A stretch of DNA of 27,936 nucleotides from Bacillota bacterium. Lineage in GTDB: Bacteria; Bacillota; Clostridia; Acetivibrionales; DSM-1351. A program made the position numbers and the translations under genes. Positions 1 to 7,206 of the stretch are shown here, in pieces. Numbering within the stretch: position 1 is the stretch's first letter; each line of letters starts with the position of its first letter. The stretch is from contig JAEWSZ010000029.1 in assembly GCA_023397905.1 (NCBI GenBank), positions 1-27,936 of the forward strand, given 5' to 3'. The notes beneath the pieces were generated by a model, which worked only from the letters and a program-made list of their open reading frames with translations, did no database searches and was not told the DNA's origin.

Positions 1-564
1 CGCAAAGATAAACAGGGGGGCAAGCGCGATATTCAAAACAGCTCCCGAAGCAATACCTATCATGCCATAGAAAGCGCTGCCCTGAAATCTGAGCAGATTA
101 TTAAGTGTTAAAGACGCCGTCATCCATGGGGCTCCGATCAAAATGAAACGCATATAGCTGAGGGCATACGGCAGGATCGTATCCGTCGCGCCGAGCAGCC
201 GTGCCAGCGGCTCCAGAAACAGTAAGCCGACGACGGAAATGGCCGCGCCGAATAGCACGGAGGAGAAAAGACCCGTGGCAGCCATTTTGGTAGCTCCGTC
301 TACGTTCTGTGCGCCAAGCTCTCTTGAAATATAGTTTCCGGAACCCTGTCCGAAGAAGAAGCCCACCGCTTGAATAATAGCCATCACTGAAAAAACGACC
401 CCAACCGCTCCTGTAGCACTTGTGCCAAGACTGCCGACAAAAAAAGTATCGGTCAGATTGTACACGGAGGAAATCAACGTCATTACAATGGTCGGGACAG
501 CCAGGCGGCAGATCAGGCGCTCCACCGGTTCAGTTGTCATTCGCAAAAATTTTTCATCGGTCAT
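1..564 (-). CDS. MATE family multidrug efflux transporter, 3' part outside window
   Basis: The first 188 residues are visible and the frame runs open off the left edge. The protein is highly hydrophobic, and the stretch PTIVMTLISSVYNLTDTFFV (about residues 23-42) is the typical first helix of MepA/DinF-like MATE transporters, which export drugs or toxic cations using Na+ or H+ gradients. A full member has about 450 residues and 12 helices, so more than half is missing. The ATG overlaps the stop of the upstream hydrolase gene as ATGA, so it is probably translationally coupled. It is the last visible gene of the TetR-hydrolase-MATE operon and is the likely effector of that regulator. The substrate cannot be read from sequence. 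Confidence 0.9.
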   Translation of the reverse strand, partial: MTDEKFLRMTTEPVERLICRLAVPTIVMTLISSVYNLTDTFFVGSLGTSATGAVGVVFSVMAIIQAVGFFFGQGSGNYISRELGAQNVDGATKMAATGLFSSVLFGAAISVVGLLFLEPLARLLGATDTILPYALSYMRFILIGAPWMTASLTLNNLLRFQGSAFYGMIGIASGAVLNIALAPLFIFA

Positions 565-1208
565 ATGCGCTCATTCGCCTCGGTTATGAATTGCTGTAAA
601 GACCCGTTATTTTTTATCGGGGCTCCATGGGACGGGCAGGCCCACTGGAAGGATAAGCCGCGCAACAGGCCGATGGATGCATTCAGTTTGACGGTATCGG
701 CGTTCATCCTGGGCGCCATGTTCGTAAGGCCGCCCTCTTTGACCTTGAACAAATCGCCTGTAAACAGCAGATCCTGGTATTGAAAAATATGATGCCCCGG
801 TGTATGTCCCGGAGCGTGGCAAGCCAGAATATTTCCTATTTCCGCCTCATGGCCCAATACTTCGCAGGATTTTGGCGGCGCTGCCCTCAGCAGCTTTTGG
901 ATGAAGCGTTTTATGCCCGGCCGGGACTTCTCTTTCATCAAATAGGGAATGTCCTCTTTCCCAAGAAAAACCGTCGCACCGGTGGCTTCCTGAAGTTTTT
1001 TGACGTTGCCGGTATGGTCTACGTCATGATGGGTCAAAAGGATGGTTTTGACATCGCCGGGGGCAAAGCCGAGGGCCTTCAATTCATCCAGTATTGCGCC
1101 GGCCTGTCCGGGGATGCCGGTGTCAATCAGCGCACTTTCTTTTTCAATAAAAAACACATGGCTGCGCTTTGCGCAGTCCAGAGAATAGACGCCTGGAACG
1201 ATCTGCAT
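561..1208 (-). CDS. Metallo-beta-lactamase-fold hydrolase
   Basis: A 215-residue single-domain MBL-fold protein. The metal motif reads THHDVDHTG (residues 59-67), then GHTPGH (134-139), TGD (150-152) and a C-terminal SHG. The classical H-x-H-x-D-H is therefore H-x-D-x-D-H, a substitution also seen in some MBL subfamilies. I chose the ATG at 1208 because an AAGGAGAG ribosome site lies just upstream; an in-frame start at 1259 lies inside tetR and has no such site. The start follows the tetR stop by one base, and the stop overlaps the MATE start. The protein is probably cytoplasmic, as no signal peptide is visible. The substrate is unknown: glyoxalase II-like, lactonase or thioesterase activity are all possible. 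Placement between regulator and pump suggests a detoxification role (inference). Confidence 0.87.
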   Translation of the reverse strand: MQIVPGVYSLDCAKRSHVFFIEKESALIDTGIPGQAGAILDELKALGFAPGDVKTILLTHHDVDHTGNVKKLQEATGATVFLGKEDIPYLMKEKSRPGIKRFIQKLLRAAPPKSCEVLGHEAEIGNILACHAPGHTPGHHIFQYQDLLFTGDLFKVKEGGLTNMAPRMNADTVKLNASIGLLRGLSFQWACPSHGAPIKNNGSLQQFITEANERI

Positions 1209-1209
1209 A

Positions 1210-1809
1210 TTATTCTCTCCTTTCGGTTTCGGTACTTTTACGGTTGCCCAGCAGTTCAATATAGCTTTTCACCATCGTGGAGAAGGTCTCATTGGCATCG
1301 ACTTCTTTGTGGAAAAATCCCGCCGCTTCCAGTGAAACGAACCCGTGTAAATTGCTGCGGAACATACGCGTAAAATGAATTTGGTCTTCGTAGCAAAGAT
1401 CATAGGATTCCAGCACTCTATATACGACACGTACCAACGACTGAGAGGCTTCGCCGATATTGGGATCCTCCAAAGCAGCGGAGTGGATGAACGCTTTGTA
1501 CAGCTCCGGAGTGGTTTTCGCAAACTTCCGGTAAGCAAACGCCATTTCCTCAAGAGCCTGTGCTCCACCGCGCCCTACAGCAGCATTGCGGATCGTTTCT
1601 TCCAATTTGTTTATGGAGAGCTTCGCCATGCCTGCCGAAAGGTCTTTCAATCCGCTTACATGATTGTACAGAGACGGTGATTTCACGCCCAATTTTTCCG
1701 CCACCTGAAGCAACGTGACATTTTCAAGACCCGCTTCCTCGGCAAGTTCCGCAGCGGCATTCAGAATCGTGTCCATGTCTAATCCTCTTTTTTGGCTCAT
1801 CTTATACAT
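1210..1809 (-). CDS. TetR/AcrR family transcriptional regulator
   Basis: A 199-residue protein with an N-terminal TetR helix-turn-helix (about residues 12-60; core VTLLQVAEKLGVKSPSLYNH), followed by an all-helical ligand domain. TetR proteins are dimeric repressors released from DNA by a small ligand, often a substrate of the pump they control. The gene heads the operon with the MBL hydrolase and MATE pump, and its promoter carries a perfect palindrome, so autorepression is likely. The start is uncertain: the ATG at 1809 lies only two bases after GGAG, whereas the in-frame ATG at 1800 (MSQKRG) sits about 11 bases after it. The C-terminal domain resembles the WHG type, but I would not insist on the subfamily. 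Confidence 0.9.
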   Translation of the reverse strand: MYKMSQKRGLDMDTILNAAAELAEEAGLENVTLLQVAEKLGVKSPSLYNHVSGLKDLSAGMAKLSINKLEETIRNAAVGRGGAQALEEMAFAYRKFAKTTPELYKAFIHSAALEDPNIGEASQSLVRVVYRVLESYDLCYEDQIHFTRMFRSNLHGFVSLEAAGFFHKEVDANETFSTMVKSYIELLGNRKSTETERRE

Positions 1810-1832
1810 TTCTCCTTGACTATGATGACTAT

Positions 1833-1861
1833 ATTGTAAACTAATGTAATTAGTTTGTCAA
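1833..1861 (-). promoter_or_regulatory. Promoter of the tetR-MBL-MATE operon with TetR-type operator
   Basis: Read on the minus strand, TTGACA (1861-1856) and TACAAT (1838-1833) are separated by exactly 17 bases. The whole spacer is AACTAATTACATTAGTT, a perfect inverted repeat with 7-bp arms and a 3-bp centre. A dimeric TetR protein bound here would block RNA polymerase. The promoter and palindrome are seen directly; the identity of the binding protein is inferred from position. Confidence 0.85.
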
Positions 1862-1893
1862 GATAGATATTAGTATTTGGCTTTTATTTAAAA

Positions 1894-2121
1894 TTATATA
1901 CCGGCCGAGGCCATTCCAGCGAAAATTGTTGGAGCCAGCCAGCCCTCGTAATAATTCGGAATCAAACCGTTTATCAGCCGTGTTATCGTTCTTTCCCCGC
2001 AGCCTGATTCACAGCGAAGCAACACAACTTCAGCGCTGTCGATAGTCAGGTTGATACCCTGCAGGCTGGCTTCCTGTTTGCCGTTAGTGCAGGCAAAAGA
2101 GACGCCTATCAGTTCGATCAT
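1894..2121 (-). pseudogene. Truncated ECF transporter ATPase with broken Walker A
   Basis: The start at 2121 has a good ribosome site (GGGGGTGA) and follows the ecfT stop by four bases, as expected for the ATPase of an ECF operon. The first 60 residues match an ABC ATPase (MIELIGVSF, a Walker A region, then GLIPNYYEG). However, the Walker A reads CESGCGERT where a working one reads GxSGCGKTT: the first Gly is Cys and the catalytic Lys is Glu. The reading frame ends after 75 residues, against about 280 for one ATPase or about 500-570 for the fused type. Signature and Walker B motifs are absent. The tail GWLAPTIFAGMASAG does not look like ATPase and may mark a deletion join. It cannot hydrolyse ATP. 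Confidence 0.8.
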
Positions 2122-2125
2122 GTAA

Positions 2126-2869
2126 TCACCCCCATAAGAAGACGGCATACTCCGATACTATTAAGACATAGCACAGAATAATAAATGCTATCATGATAAA
2201 ATCCAATAAGCGAAAGCCGATTCTGCATATATTCGTCCGCCTGACTGGCGCTCCAAGCCCTCTTGTCAATGCTGCTGCTGAAAGCTCCTCGCCAATTTTT
2301 ACCGAACACATCATCATCGGCACCACACGGTATTCCAGCATCTTCATCGGCTTTCCCCCGCCAAAGCGGATACCACGCATCCGCATGGCGTCGTTTATGG
2401 CGTGGCTTTCTTCGCTGACCGTGGGGAAAAAGCGGAACATGACCGACATGGGGATGACCAGCTTTTCCGTGACATGCATCCGCTCCATCGCCGACATGAA
2501 TTCGCTTACCGTCGTGCTGGACACGACGTAGTATCCGGTTACGATATTCGGCAGCAGTTGCAGACATATAATCTGCATGGCGACCACGATGATGCTTCCG
2601 AACCCTATGGCGCTTTGCAGGAACCATTCGTTCACTGCGGCGCTGGCCGCATACACCAGCAGACAAATGCCGGATGTCTTTACTTTACCGGAAACGGCCA
2701 GGAGTATAAATGGAAGCAGGGACAAAGCGAGCCTGAAATAAAACAGCCTGCTTCCACCCAGGCCGCCAAGCACAATCAGGCAGACCGTGATCAGGAGCAG
2801 TATTTTTGTCCGCGGATCAAGACGCATGCGGCTTTTCGATAGACTGCTCCGCATCAATTCCTGTGTCAT
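2126..2869 (-). CDS. ecfT: ECF transporter T component (EcfT)
   Basis: A 247-residue integral membrane protein. An N-terminal LDPRTKILLL segment leads into closely spaced helices, and two coupling motifs follow, MRMRGIRFGG and AALTRGLGAP, the paired x-R-G helices by which EcfT grips the two ATPases. ECF transporters import vitamins or similar trace nutrients with S, T and ATPase parts. I place the start at the ATG at 2869, which shares a base with the ecfS stop (TGATG); the TTG one codon upstream would overlap further. The next gene is a dead ATPase fragment, so the system needs an ATPase from elsewhere or is inactive. Confidence 0.88.
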   Translation of the reverse strand: MTQELMRSSLSKSRMRLDPRTKILLLITVCLIVLGGLGGSRLFYFRLALSLLPFILLAVSGKVKTSGICLLVYAASAAVNEWFLQSAIGFGSIIVVAMQIICLQLLPNIVTGYYVVSSTTVSEFMSAMERMHVTEKLVIPMSVMFRFFPTVSEESHAINDAMRMRGIRFGGGKPMKMLEYRVVPMMMCSVKIGEELSAAALTRGLGAPVRRTNICRIGFRLLDFIMIAFIILCYVLIVSEYAVFLWG

Positions 2870-3453
2870 CAAACGATCCCTCCGCGCTGGAAGTGCTTTT
2901 TCATAATGGATTTCCCGATCAAGCCACCGATGATGCCAAAGCCAAAAGCGGCGACGGCGAACACCGGAAGGCTCCAGGTCGGGAAGTAGGCGGTCAAAGC
3001 GCTGGCATAGTCGGGGCCGAACTTCTCTGTAACCAGGGCAAGGTAAGCGTCACGGGCTACATAAAAACTAAAGAAATTCCCTACGGTCCAGATACTGAAC
3101 ACCCCATAGGCAAACACGCTCTTTTTCGCACTGGAGTAGTTTCCGGATTTGATGATGAGCTCCGCTATGAGACCGACGATTGCGCTGGTCAGAAGCGCCC
3201 AGTATCCCATGCCGGTCAAGATCATCAGAATTCCGCAGATCAGGCTCATAATCAGAATCATACCGAATTTTTTTATTTTAGTTAAGTAGAGCATGAACGG
3301 TACGCCTCCGACCAACGGGACCAAGGCTGCGGTAAGGGGGTAAAAAATTGGGATGAAAGAAAGCATCGTGACGGCCGCCGTGATCACGAAATAAATAGCG
3401 GTAAAAATACCTATGTTGATTAGATCCTTGGACTGCAATTTGTTGTTCTTCAT
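2869..3453 (-). CDS. ECF transporter S component, MptD/Trep_Strep family
   Basis: A 194-residue protein with about five to six hydrophobic helices, opening KDLINIGIFTAIYFVITAAV and ending with a helix followed by the basic tail KSIMKKHFQRGG. This pattern fits the Trep_Strep/MptD family of putative ECF substrate-binding components. The ribosome site GGAGG lies seven to eight bases before the ATG. It is the first gene of an S-T-ATPase operon and is divergent from an AraC regulator, a common arrangement for inducible importers. The substrate is unknown for this family. The protein looks intact even though its ATPase gene is broken. Confidence 0.85.
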   Translation of the reverse strand: MKNNKLQSKDLINIGIFTAIYFVITAAVTMLSFIPIFYPLTAALVPLVGGVPFMLYLTKIKKFGMILIMSLICGILMILTGMGYWALLTSAIVGLIAELIIKSGNYSSAKKSVFAYGVFSIWTVGNFFSFYVARDAYLALVTEKFGPDYASALTAYFPTWSLPVFAVAAFGFGIIGGLIGKSIMKKHFQRGGIV

Positions 3454-3588
3454 GATAAACCTCCAAAATCTTATTTATTTCAAGCTCCACCTGGTGCTGT
3501 TTCGCTGCAGTTCGAACAGGAAGCGGTACAAGCCGCTCCGCTTCAAACGGATATCACATCCTTTGCTCTTTTTTTACCGAGATATATA

Positions 3589-3597
3589 TGCTATAAT
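3589..3597 (+). promoter_or_regulatory. Extended -10 promoter for the AraC gene
   Basis: TGCTATAAT contains a perfect TATAAT (3592-3597) preceded by the TGn extension. No clear -35 box lies 16-18 bases upstream, which fits an extended -10 promoter or an activator-dependent one. A small inverted repeat follows at 3605-3620 (GTTAGA-TTTC-TCTAAC), close to the expected transcript start, and could be an operator. Confidence 0.55.
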
Positions 3598-3639
3598 GCA
3601 AATGGTTAGATTTCTCTAACTCCAACATATAACGTACTT

Positions 3640-3678
3640 CTCATCGAATAAAATATCAATAGATTTGCTTTCGATGAG
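3640..3678. repeat. 9-bp inverted repeat between ecfS and the AraC gene
   Basis: CTCATCGAA (3640-3648) and TTCGATGAG (3670-3678) are perfect inverted copies separated by an AT-rich 21-base loop. It lies in the 282-bp divergent region that also holds the AraC extended -10 promoter. It could be an operator for the AraC protein or a hairpin in the AraC leader RNA; there is no T-run for a terminator. The minus strand inside it holds a possible TTGATA -35 box for ecfS but no good -10. Confidence 0.5.
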
Positions 3679-3735
3679 GATAGCCGCCGAAAAAGCCGGG
3701 ATAAGCTCCGAAAGAGGAAGGAGGATAGGCTTCCT

Positions 3736-4710
3736 TTGAAAACAATTTTAGATCTTATGTTTCTGCCATATATAAAACAGCTTGGGATGAAACAGACCGA
3801 TACGCCGTTCCATAATAAACTCGGTTCTACGTATTTGTGCGACCAGGAAAGTGCTAACGGGTTCTTTTGGGCCTACCATGTGGAGGATTTGTTTTCGGTT
3901 TCCGTTTATGATGTGGATGTCGCCCAAAGCATGTCGCCCAGGTTCAATCACCCTGAATTCTTTGCAATAGGATTGTTCAATCAGCAGGTTTCCGAAATCA
4001 TTGTGGGCAAGCGCCGCACGGCTCCGGGAGTTATCAGCTACACCATGCCCGAGGGGACTTTCTCCGAGCACATGGACAAAGGCACTCATGTCAGCAGTAC
4101 CGGCATTACTTTCACGCCCAAATTTCTGAAAGAATTGGCCGGCCGGTTCCATATTAGCTATCAGCAGCTGGTAGAAGGCTGCTTTAATTTGAGGGAAGCG
4201 CCGGCATCCCCGGATGTGGCCATGGTGATAAAGCAAATATTTGCAGCCCGTCCGGCATCAGGCTGCGCGGCCATGTACTATGAAGGAAAAATCATGGAGG
4301 TTCTTTCTATGCTCCTTGGCTGGTACTCCGAGCGCGAAGTTTATGCTCCGGGCGGTGAGATAGCTCCCTATGATTTGGAATGCCTTGAAAGGGTAGCCTC
4401 ATATTTACAGGAAAATTATCAGGAAACGGTCGGTATTGAAAAATTGGAGAGCATTGCCTATATGGGGAGGAATAAGCTGTCCTTTTTTTTTAAGCAGAAA
4501 TATGGAATGCCTATTATGGAATACTTACGGGACCAAAAAATCAGGAAGGCAAAGGAGTTTTTAATGGATACGACAATGACAGTAGATGAAATTGCCGCCA
4601 ATGTAGGCTACCAAAATCAGGGCAGCTTTTCAGAGCGTTTTAAGCTGGAGACGGGACTTACTCCAACAGAATATAGGAAGTTTAAACGCTCCTCCCCCTT
4701 TGCCGATTAA
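3736..4710 (+). CDS. AraC family transcriptional regulator
   Basis: A 324-residue protein. The C-terminal ~100 residues form a double helix-turn-helix AraC domain (from YLQENYQETVGIEKLESIAY to GLTPTEYRKF), including the typical second helix TVDEIAANVGYQNQGSFSER. The N-terminal ~200 residues are a sensing region I do not recognise by name. The first codon is TTG at 3736, placed 11 bases after AAGGAGG; the next in-frame ATG is at 3757. The gene is divergent from the ECF importer genes and probably controls them, in response to the imported compound or a related signal (inference). Confidence 0.88.
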   Translation: MKTILDLMFLPYIKQLGMKQTDTPFHNKLGSTYLCDQESANGFFWAYHVEDLFSVSVYDVDVAQSMSPRFNHPEFFAIGLFNQQVSEIIVGKRRTAPGVISYTMPEGTFSEHMDKGTHVSSTGITFTPKFLKELAGRFHISYQQLVEGCFNLREAPASPDVAMVIKQIFAARPASGCAAMYYEGKIMEVLSMLLGWYSEREVYAPGGEIAPYDLECLERVASYLQENYQETVGIEKLESIAYMGRNKLSFFFKQKYGMPIMEYLRDQKIRKAKEFLMDTTMTVDEIAANVGYQNQGSFSERFKLETGLTPTEYRKFKRSSPFAD

Positions 4711-4755
4711 TACCGTGTGCACCGTACAAAGCTGCGAATTGGCACAACACGGTAT
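4710..4755. repeat. Inverted repeat just after the AraC gene
   Basis: ATACCGTGT (4710-4718) and ACACGGTAT (4747-4755) are perfect 9-bp inverted copies with a 28-base loop. The left arm starts on the last base of the AraC stop codon. No T-run follows, so it is not a standard terminator, though it may end or stabilise the transcript. The remaining bases to 4886 hold nothing I can assign. Confidence 0.4.
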
Positions 4756-4886
4756 ACCAGCAGCCGGACTTTATTTCCGCCGAGGAATTAAATCCCTGAT
4801 TGAATGAAGGGCTTCGGTAGTGTCCCAATCTTTGTAAAGAGCCAAGCCAGCCATGTAAATGGGCGATTGACAGTATACTCAACTTT

Positions 4887-6143
4887 TTACATAACCTGAT
4901 GTTTCATCCATGCCCGTTTTGCAAACGGCAGGCATAGCAGGGCAAACAGCGTATAGCCAATTATCCGCATTGTGACAATATCGAATGTAAGTCCTCCAAT
5001 GGGGTAGCCAAAGTATGCAAAGAACTCATGGGAAAATACAGGTTGCGCCGCTCTGTAGGGTAATAGCTCAAGAATCCGATTCCAGATGCCGCTCGTTTGG
5101 CTGATGCCAAGAAACATTGGAAGCATCATAATGAAAATGACGACAACAAGCACCGGAACCGTTGACTTCATTTTAGCGGATAGCAGCAAGGCGGCAGATA
5201 CCATGCCGAGTAAGATCAAATACAAAGTTGCAATAGCAAGCAACGTTGCACCTAAAAGGGATATATGGTAAGGTGCGATACTGTTTAATACTTGCAGGGG
5301 CAAATCCCATCCGCCAAATCCGAAAGAAAACAGCTGAATTCCGCAGCCAACTACAATAAACAGGGTAAAGGCAGCGAGACTATAAGCAAGCGCGGCTAAG
5401 ATCTTTGCTGTAACCAGCTTTGATTTTCCGTATTGAGAGGAAAGAATGATACTGGCGGCTCCCGACTGATATTCGCCGGAAAAGACGCCGGACACACAAA
5501 TACAAATCGCTATAATAGCAATGACGAATAGCTCCGCACAACTTAGCAGGGTTTTCCATCCGGCATGATATGAATATTCAAACGGCGTTTCAATAGCCGC
5601 TGTGCGGTTCGTCCAAAATGCTTTTTCGCTCTCTGAAAAATTCCAATCCACATAAATCTGGTTCAGCAGAACGTTGATTTTTTCCTCTCTTGCTCCGTAA
5701 AAGTCGATTCCATTTTCAAGCCGCATATTAGTAATCGCAGAGAATGACGAATCAAAAAGAGTGGGTTTTGTATAATTGCCATTGATAAGCCGCCAGTAAT
5801 CATAATAAGGGAAAAAATACTTGTAATAAGCCGTATCATTCAATTTCTTGGTTTCAGAATCCTGTGATACATTTTGCGGGTCGTCGAAAAGGGCCTGATA
5901 TGCTGCGATATTTGTTTGAATTCTTTCGTCCGTCAATTCGCCTGCAAAAGCATTTTCATATATTTTTTCCTGCTCAATGGCGGCACCACCCATAAGTTGC
6001 TTTCCGTCCGTATCCAAAACAATGAACTGCTTTACAGGCAATGCAAAAAGGCCCGCAACGATAACCAGACATACCGCTATGACGATGATATTCATGCGTT
6101 TTTTCGCTATTTTTTTAAATTCAAGTATAAATAGATCGTTCAT
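4887..6143 (-). CDS. ABC-2 type transporter permease
   Basis: A 418-residue membrane protein. One helix near residues 18-36 is followed by a large outside-facing region (about 37-195) rich in Tyr and Asn. Five or so helices then occupy the C-terminal half, with a GVFSGEYQSGAASIILSSQY segment typical of ABC-2 permeases that pair with a separate ATPase. Start and ATPase stop overlap as TAATG, so the two are coupled. Such pairs often export or expel lantibiotics, bacitracin-like peptides or other envelope-active compounds. The large outer loop may recognise the substrate. With a VanRS-like system directly upstream, an envelope defence role is likely but not proven. Confidence 0.88.
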   Translation of the reverse strand: MNDLFILEFKKIAKKRMNIIVIAVCLVIVAGLFALPVKQFIVLDTDGKQLMGGAAIEQEKIYENAFAGELTDERIQTNIAAYQALFDDPQNVSQDSETKKLNDTAYYKYFFPYYDYWRLINGNYTKPTLFDSSFSAITNMRLENGIDFYGAREEKINVLLNQIYVDWNFSESEKAFWTNRTAAIETPFEYSYHAGWKTLLSCAELFVIAIIAICICVSGVFSGEYQSGAASIILSSQYGKSKLVTAKILAALAYSLAAFTLFIVVGCGIQLFSFGFGGWDLPLQVLNSIAPYHISLLGATLLAIATLYLILLGMVSAALLLSAKMKSTVPVLVVVIFIMMLPMFLGISQTSGIWNRILELLPYRAAQPVFSHEFFAYFGYPIGGLTFDIVTMRIIGYTLFALLCLPFAKRAWMKHQVM

Positions 6144-7027
6144 TATTGCTCGACCTCCGCATCAGCTTCTTCAAAGTGGTACAAATATAAATCTTCCAAG
6201 CTGGGTTCTACACTCCTGGCTTCTCTGCCGGGAGCCGTATCGCTCACAATCCGAAGGATTGTACCTGCATTTCCATCGTGCTGCAGATTAACAACACGAA
6301 AACGGCTACTGACCGCATCAATTTGAGATTGCGGAACGGTGCAGCTCCATACTTTGCCGTCCATACTGTGAATTGCTTCTTCGGCAGGGCAGCTCAAAAT
6401 GAGCTTGCCTTCTTTTATCATCAGCACTTCATCAGCGATATAGTCAATGTCGGATACAATATGCGTGGATAGAAGTACAATCCGATCTTTAGAAAGCTCC
6501 GAAATCAAATTGCGAAAGCGCATACGCTCTTTGGGGTCAAGCCCGGCAGTCGGTTCGTCCAGAACCAATATTTTGGGATCATTTATGACTGCCTGGGCAA
6601 TTCCCAGCCGTTGCTTCATACCGCCGGAAAAAGTTCTGATCTTCTTGTTTGCCACATCTGATAGGTTTACCAGCTCCAAAAACTGCACCACTTTCTCTCT
6701 GGTGTGCTGCTTTTTCACACCTTTGATCGCGGCGATAAAGTTCAAATATTCTTTCGCGGTAAAATCCGGATAGTATCCAAAATCCTGCGGCAGATAACCA
6801 AGAAAATCACGGTATCTATGGCCCAATTTATCAATGCTGGTTCCATTGCATAGGATTTGCCCCGATGTGGGATTGAGGATGCTGCATACCATACGCATGA
6901 GGGTCGTTTTTCCCGCACCGTTTGCGCCGATCAACCCATATACGCCCGGCTGCAAAGTAAGAGAAATTTGGCTCACTGCGCGCTTTGAACCAAACTGTTT
7001 ACTAAGATTTTCAATAGACAATTCCAT
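6143..7027 (-). CDS. ABC transporter ATP-binding protein (ABC-2/BcrA type)
   Basis: A 294-residue ATPase with all working motifs: Walker A GANGAGKT (34-41), Q-loop Gln81, signature FSGGMKQR (133-140), Walker B ILVLDEP (153-159) and switch His189. The C-terminal ~90 residues after ADEVLMIKEGKL are the accessory region common in drug and bacteriocin exporters. AAGGAGG lies seven bases before the ATG. A strong terminator hairpin sits only about 20 bases upstream of the start, leaving no room for a separate promoter between them, so expression must depend on read-through (see findings). Confidence 0.93.
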   Translation of the reverse strand: MELSIENLSKQFGSKRAVSQISLTLQPGVYGLIGANGAGKTTLMRMVCSILNPTSGQILCNGTSIDKLGHRYRDFLGYLPQDFGYYPDFTAKEYLNFIAAIKGVKKQHTREKVVQFLELVNLSDVANKKIRTFSGGMKQRLGIAQAVINDPKILVLDEPTAGLDPKERMRFRNLISELSKDRIVLLSTHIVSDIDYIADEVLMIKEGKLILSCPAEEAIHSMDGKVWSCTVPQSQIDAVSSRFRVVNLQHDGNAGTILRIVSDTAPGREARSVEPSLEDLYLYHFEEADAEVEQ

Positions 7028-7049
7028 GAAAAGCCTCCTTTATCATAAC

Positions 7050-7096
7050 AAAAAAGCCTGATTGCTTTGGTTCCATTTTACCGAAAGCAGTCAGGC
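7050..7096 (-). terminator. Strong terminator or attenuator before the ABC ATPase gene
   Basis: On the minus strand a 13-bp stem (7096-7084 with 7068-7056, one G-T pair) is followed directly by TTTTTT (7055-7050). This is a textbook intrinsic terminator. It ends the kinase transcript, but its T-run is only about ten bases from the ABC ribosome site, so it also sits inside any leader of the ABC operon. Confidence 0.88.
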
Positions 7097-7118
7097 GATA
7101 CTTTAATATTAAGGTGTT

Positions 7119-7130
7119 AATTTCCTAAGA
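7119..7130 (-). promoter_or_regulatory. VanR-box-like sequence upstream of the ABC operon
   Basis: The minus strand reads TCTTAGGAAATT. From memory the VanR consensus is TCGTANGAAATT, which this matches at every fixed position except one. A perfect palindrome TTAATATTAA lies at 7103-7112. The core TTTCCTAAG (plus strand) recurs as TTTCTTAAG at 9137-9145 in front of the vanR-like gene. Confidence 0.45.
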
Positions 7131-7146
7131 AACGATAAAGGATGAA

Positions 7147-7176
7147 GATATACTTTACTTATTTATCCGATGTCAA
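7147..7176 (-). promoter_or_regulatory. Candidate promoter for the ABC operon
   Basis: On the minus strand TTGACA (7176-7171) and TATATC (7152-7147) are 18 bases apart. The transcript would start near 7140 and carry a leader of about 110 bases that includes the VanR-like box and the terminator hairpin before reaching the ATPase start. Confidence 0.5.
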
Positions 7177-7206
7177 AGGCAGTAAGCAGGAGACAAGATA
7201 AAGTGT

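Noticed and set aside
780..1373. A 197-residue plus-strand open frame
   Set aside because: It is antisense to the hydrolase and TetR genes, has no family features and no ribosome site, and reads as a shadow of those genes.
2402..3285. Long plus-strand open frames opposite the ECF genes
   Set aside because: They are antisense to clear EcfT and EcfS genes, are polar and show no recognisable motif.
4771..4854. A 27-codon minus-strand frame (MAGLALYKDWDTTEALHSIR...)
   Set aside because: The protein-like wording is suggestive of a gene remnant, but there is no ribosome site and no family I can name, so it is not annotated.
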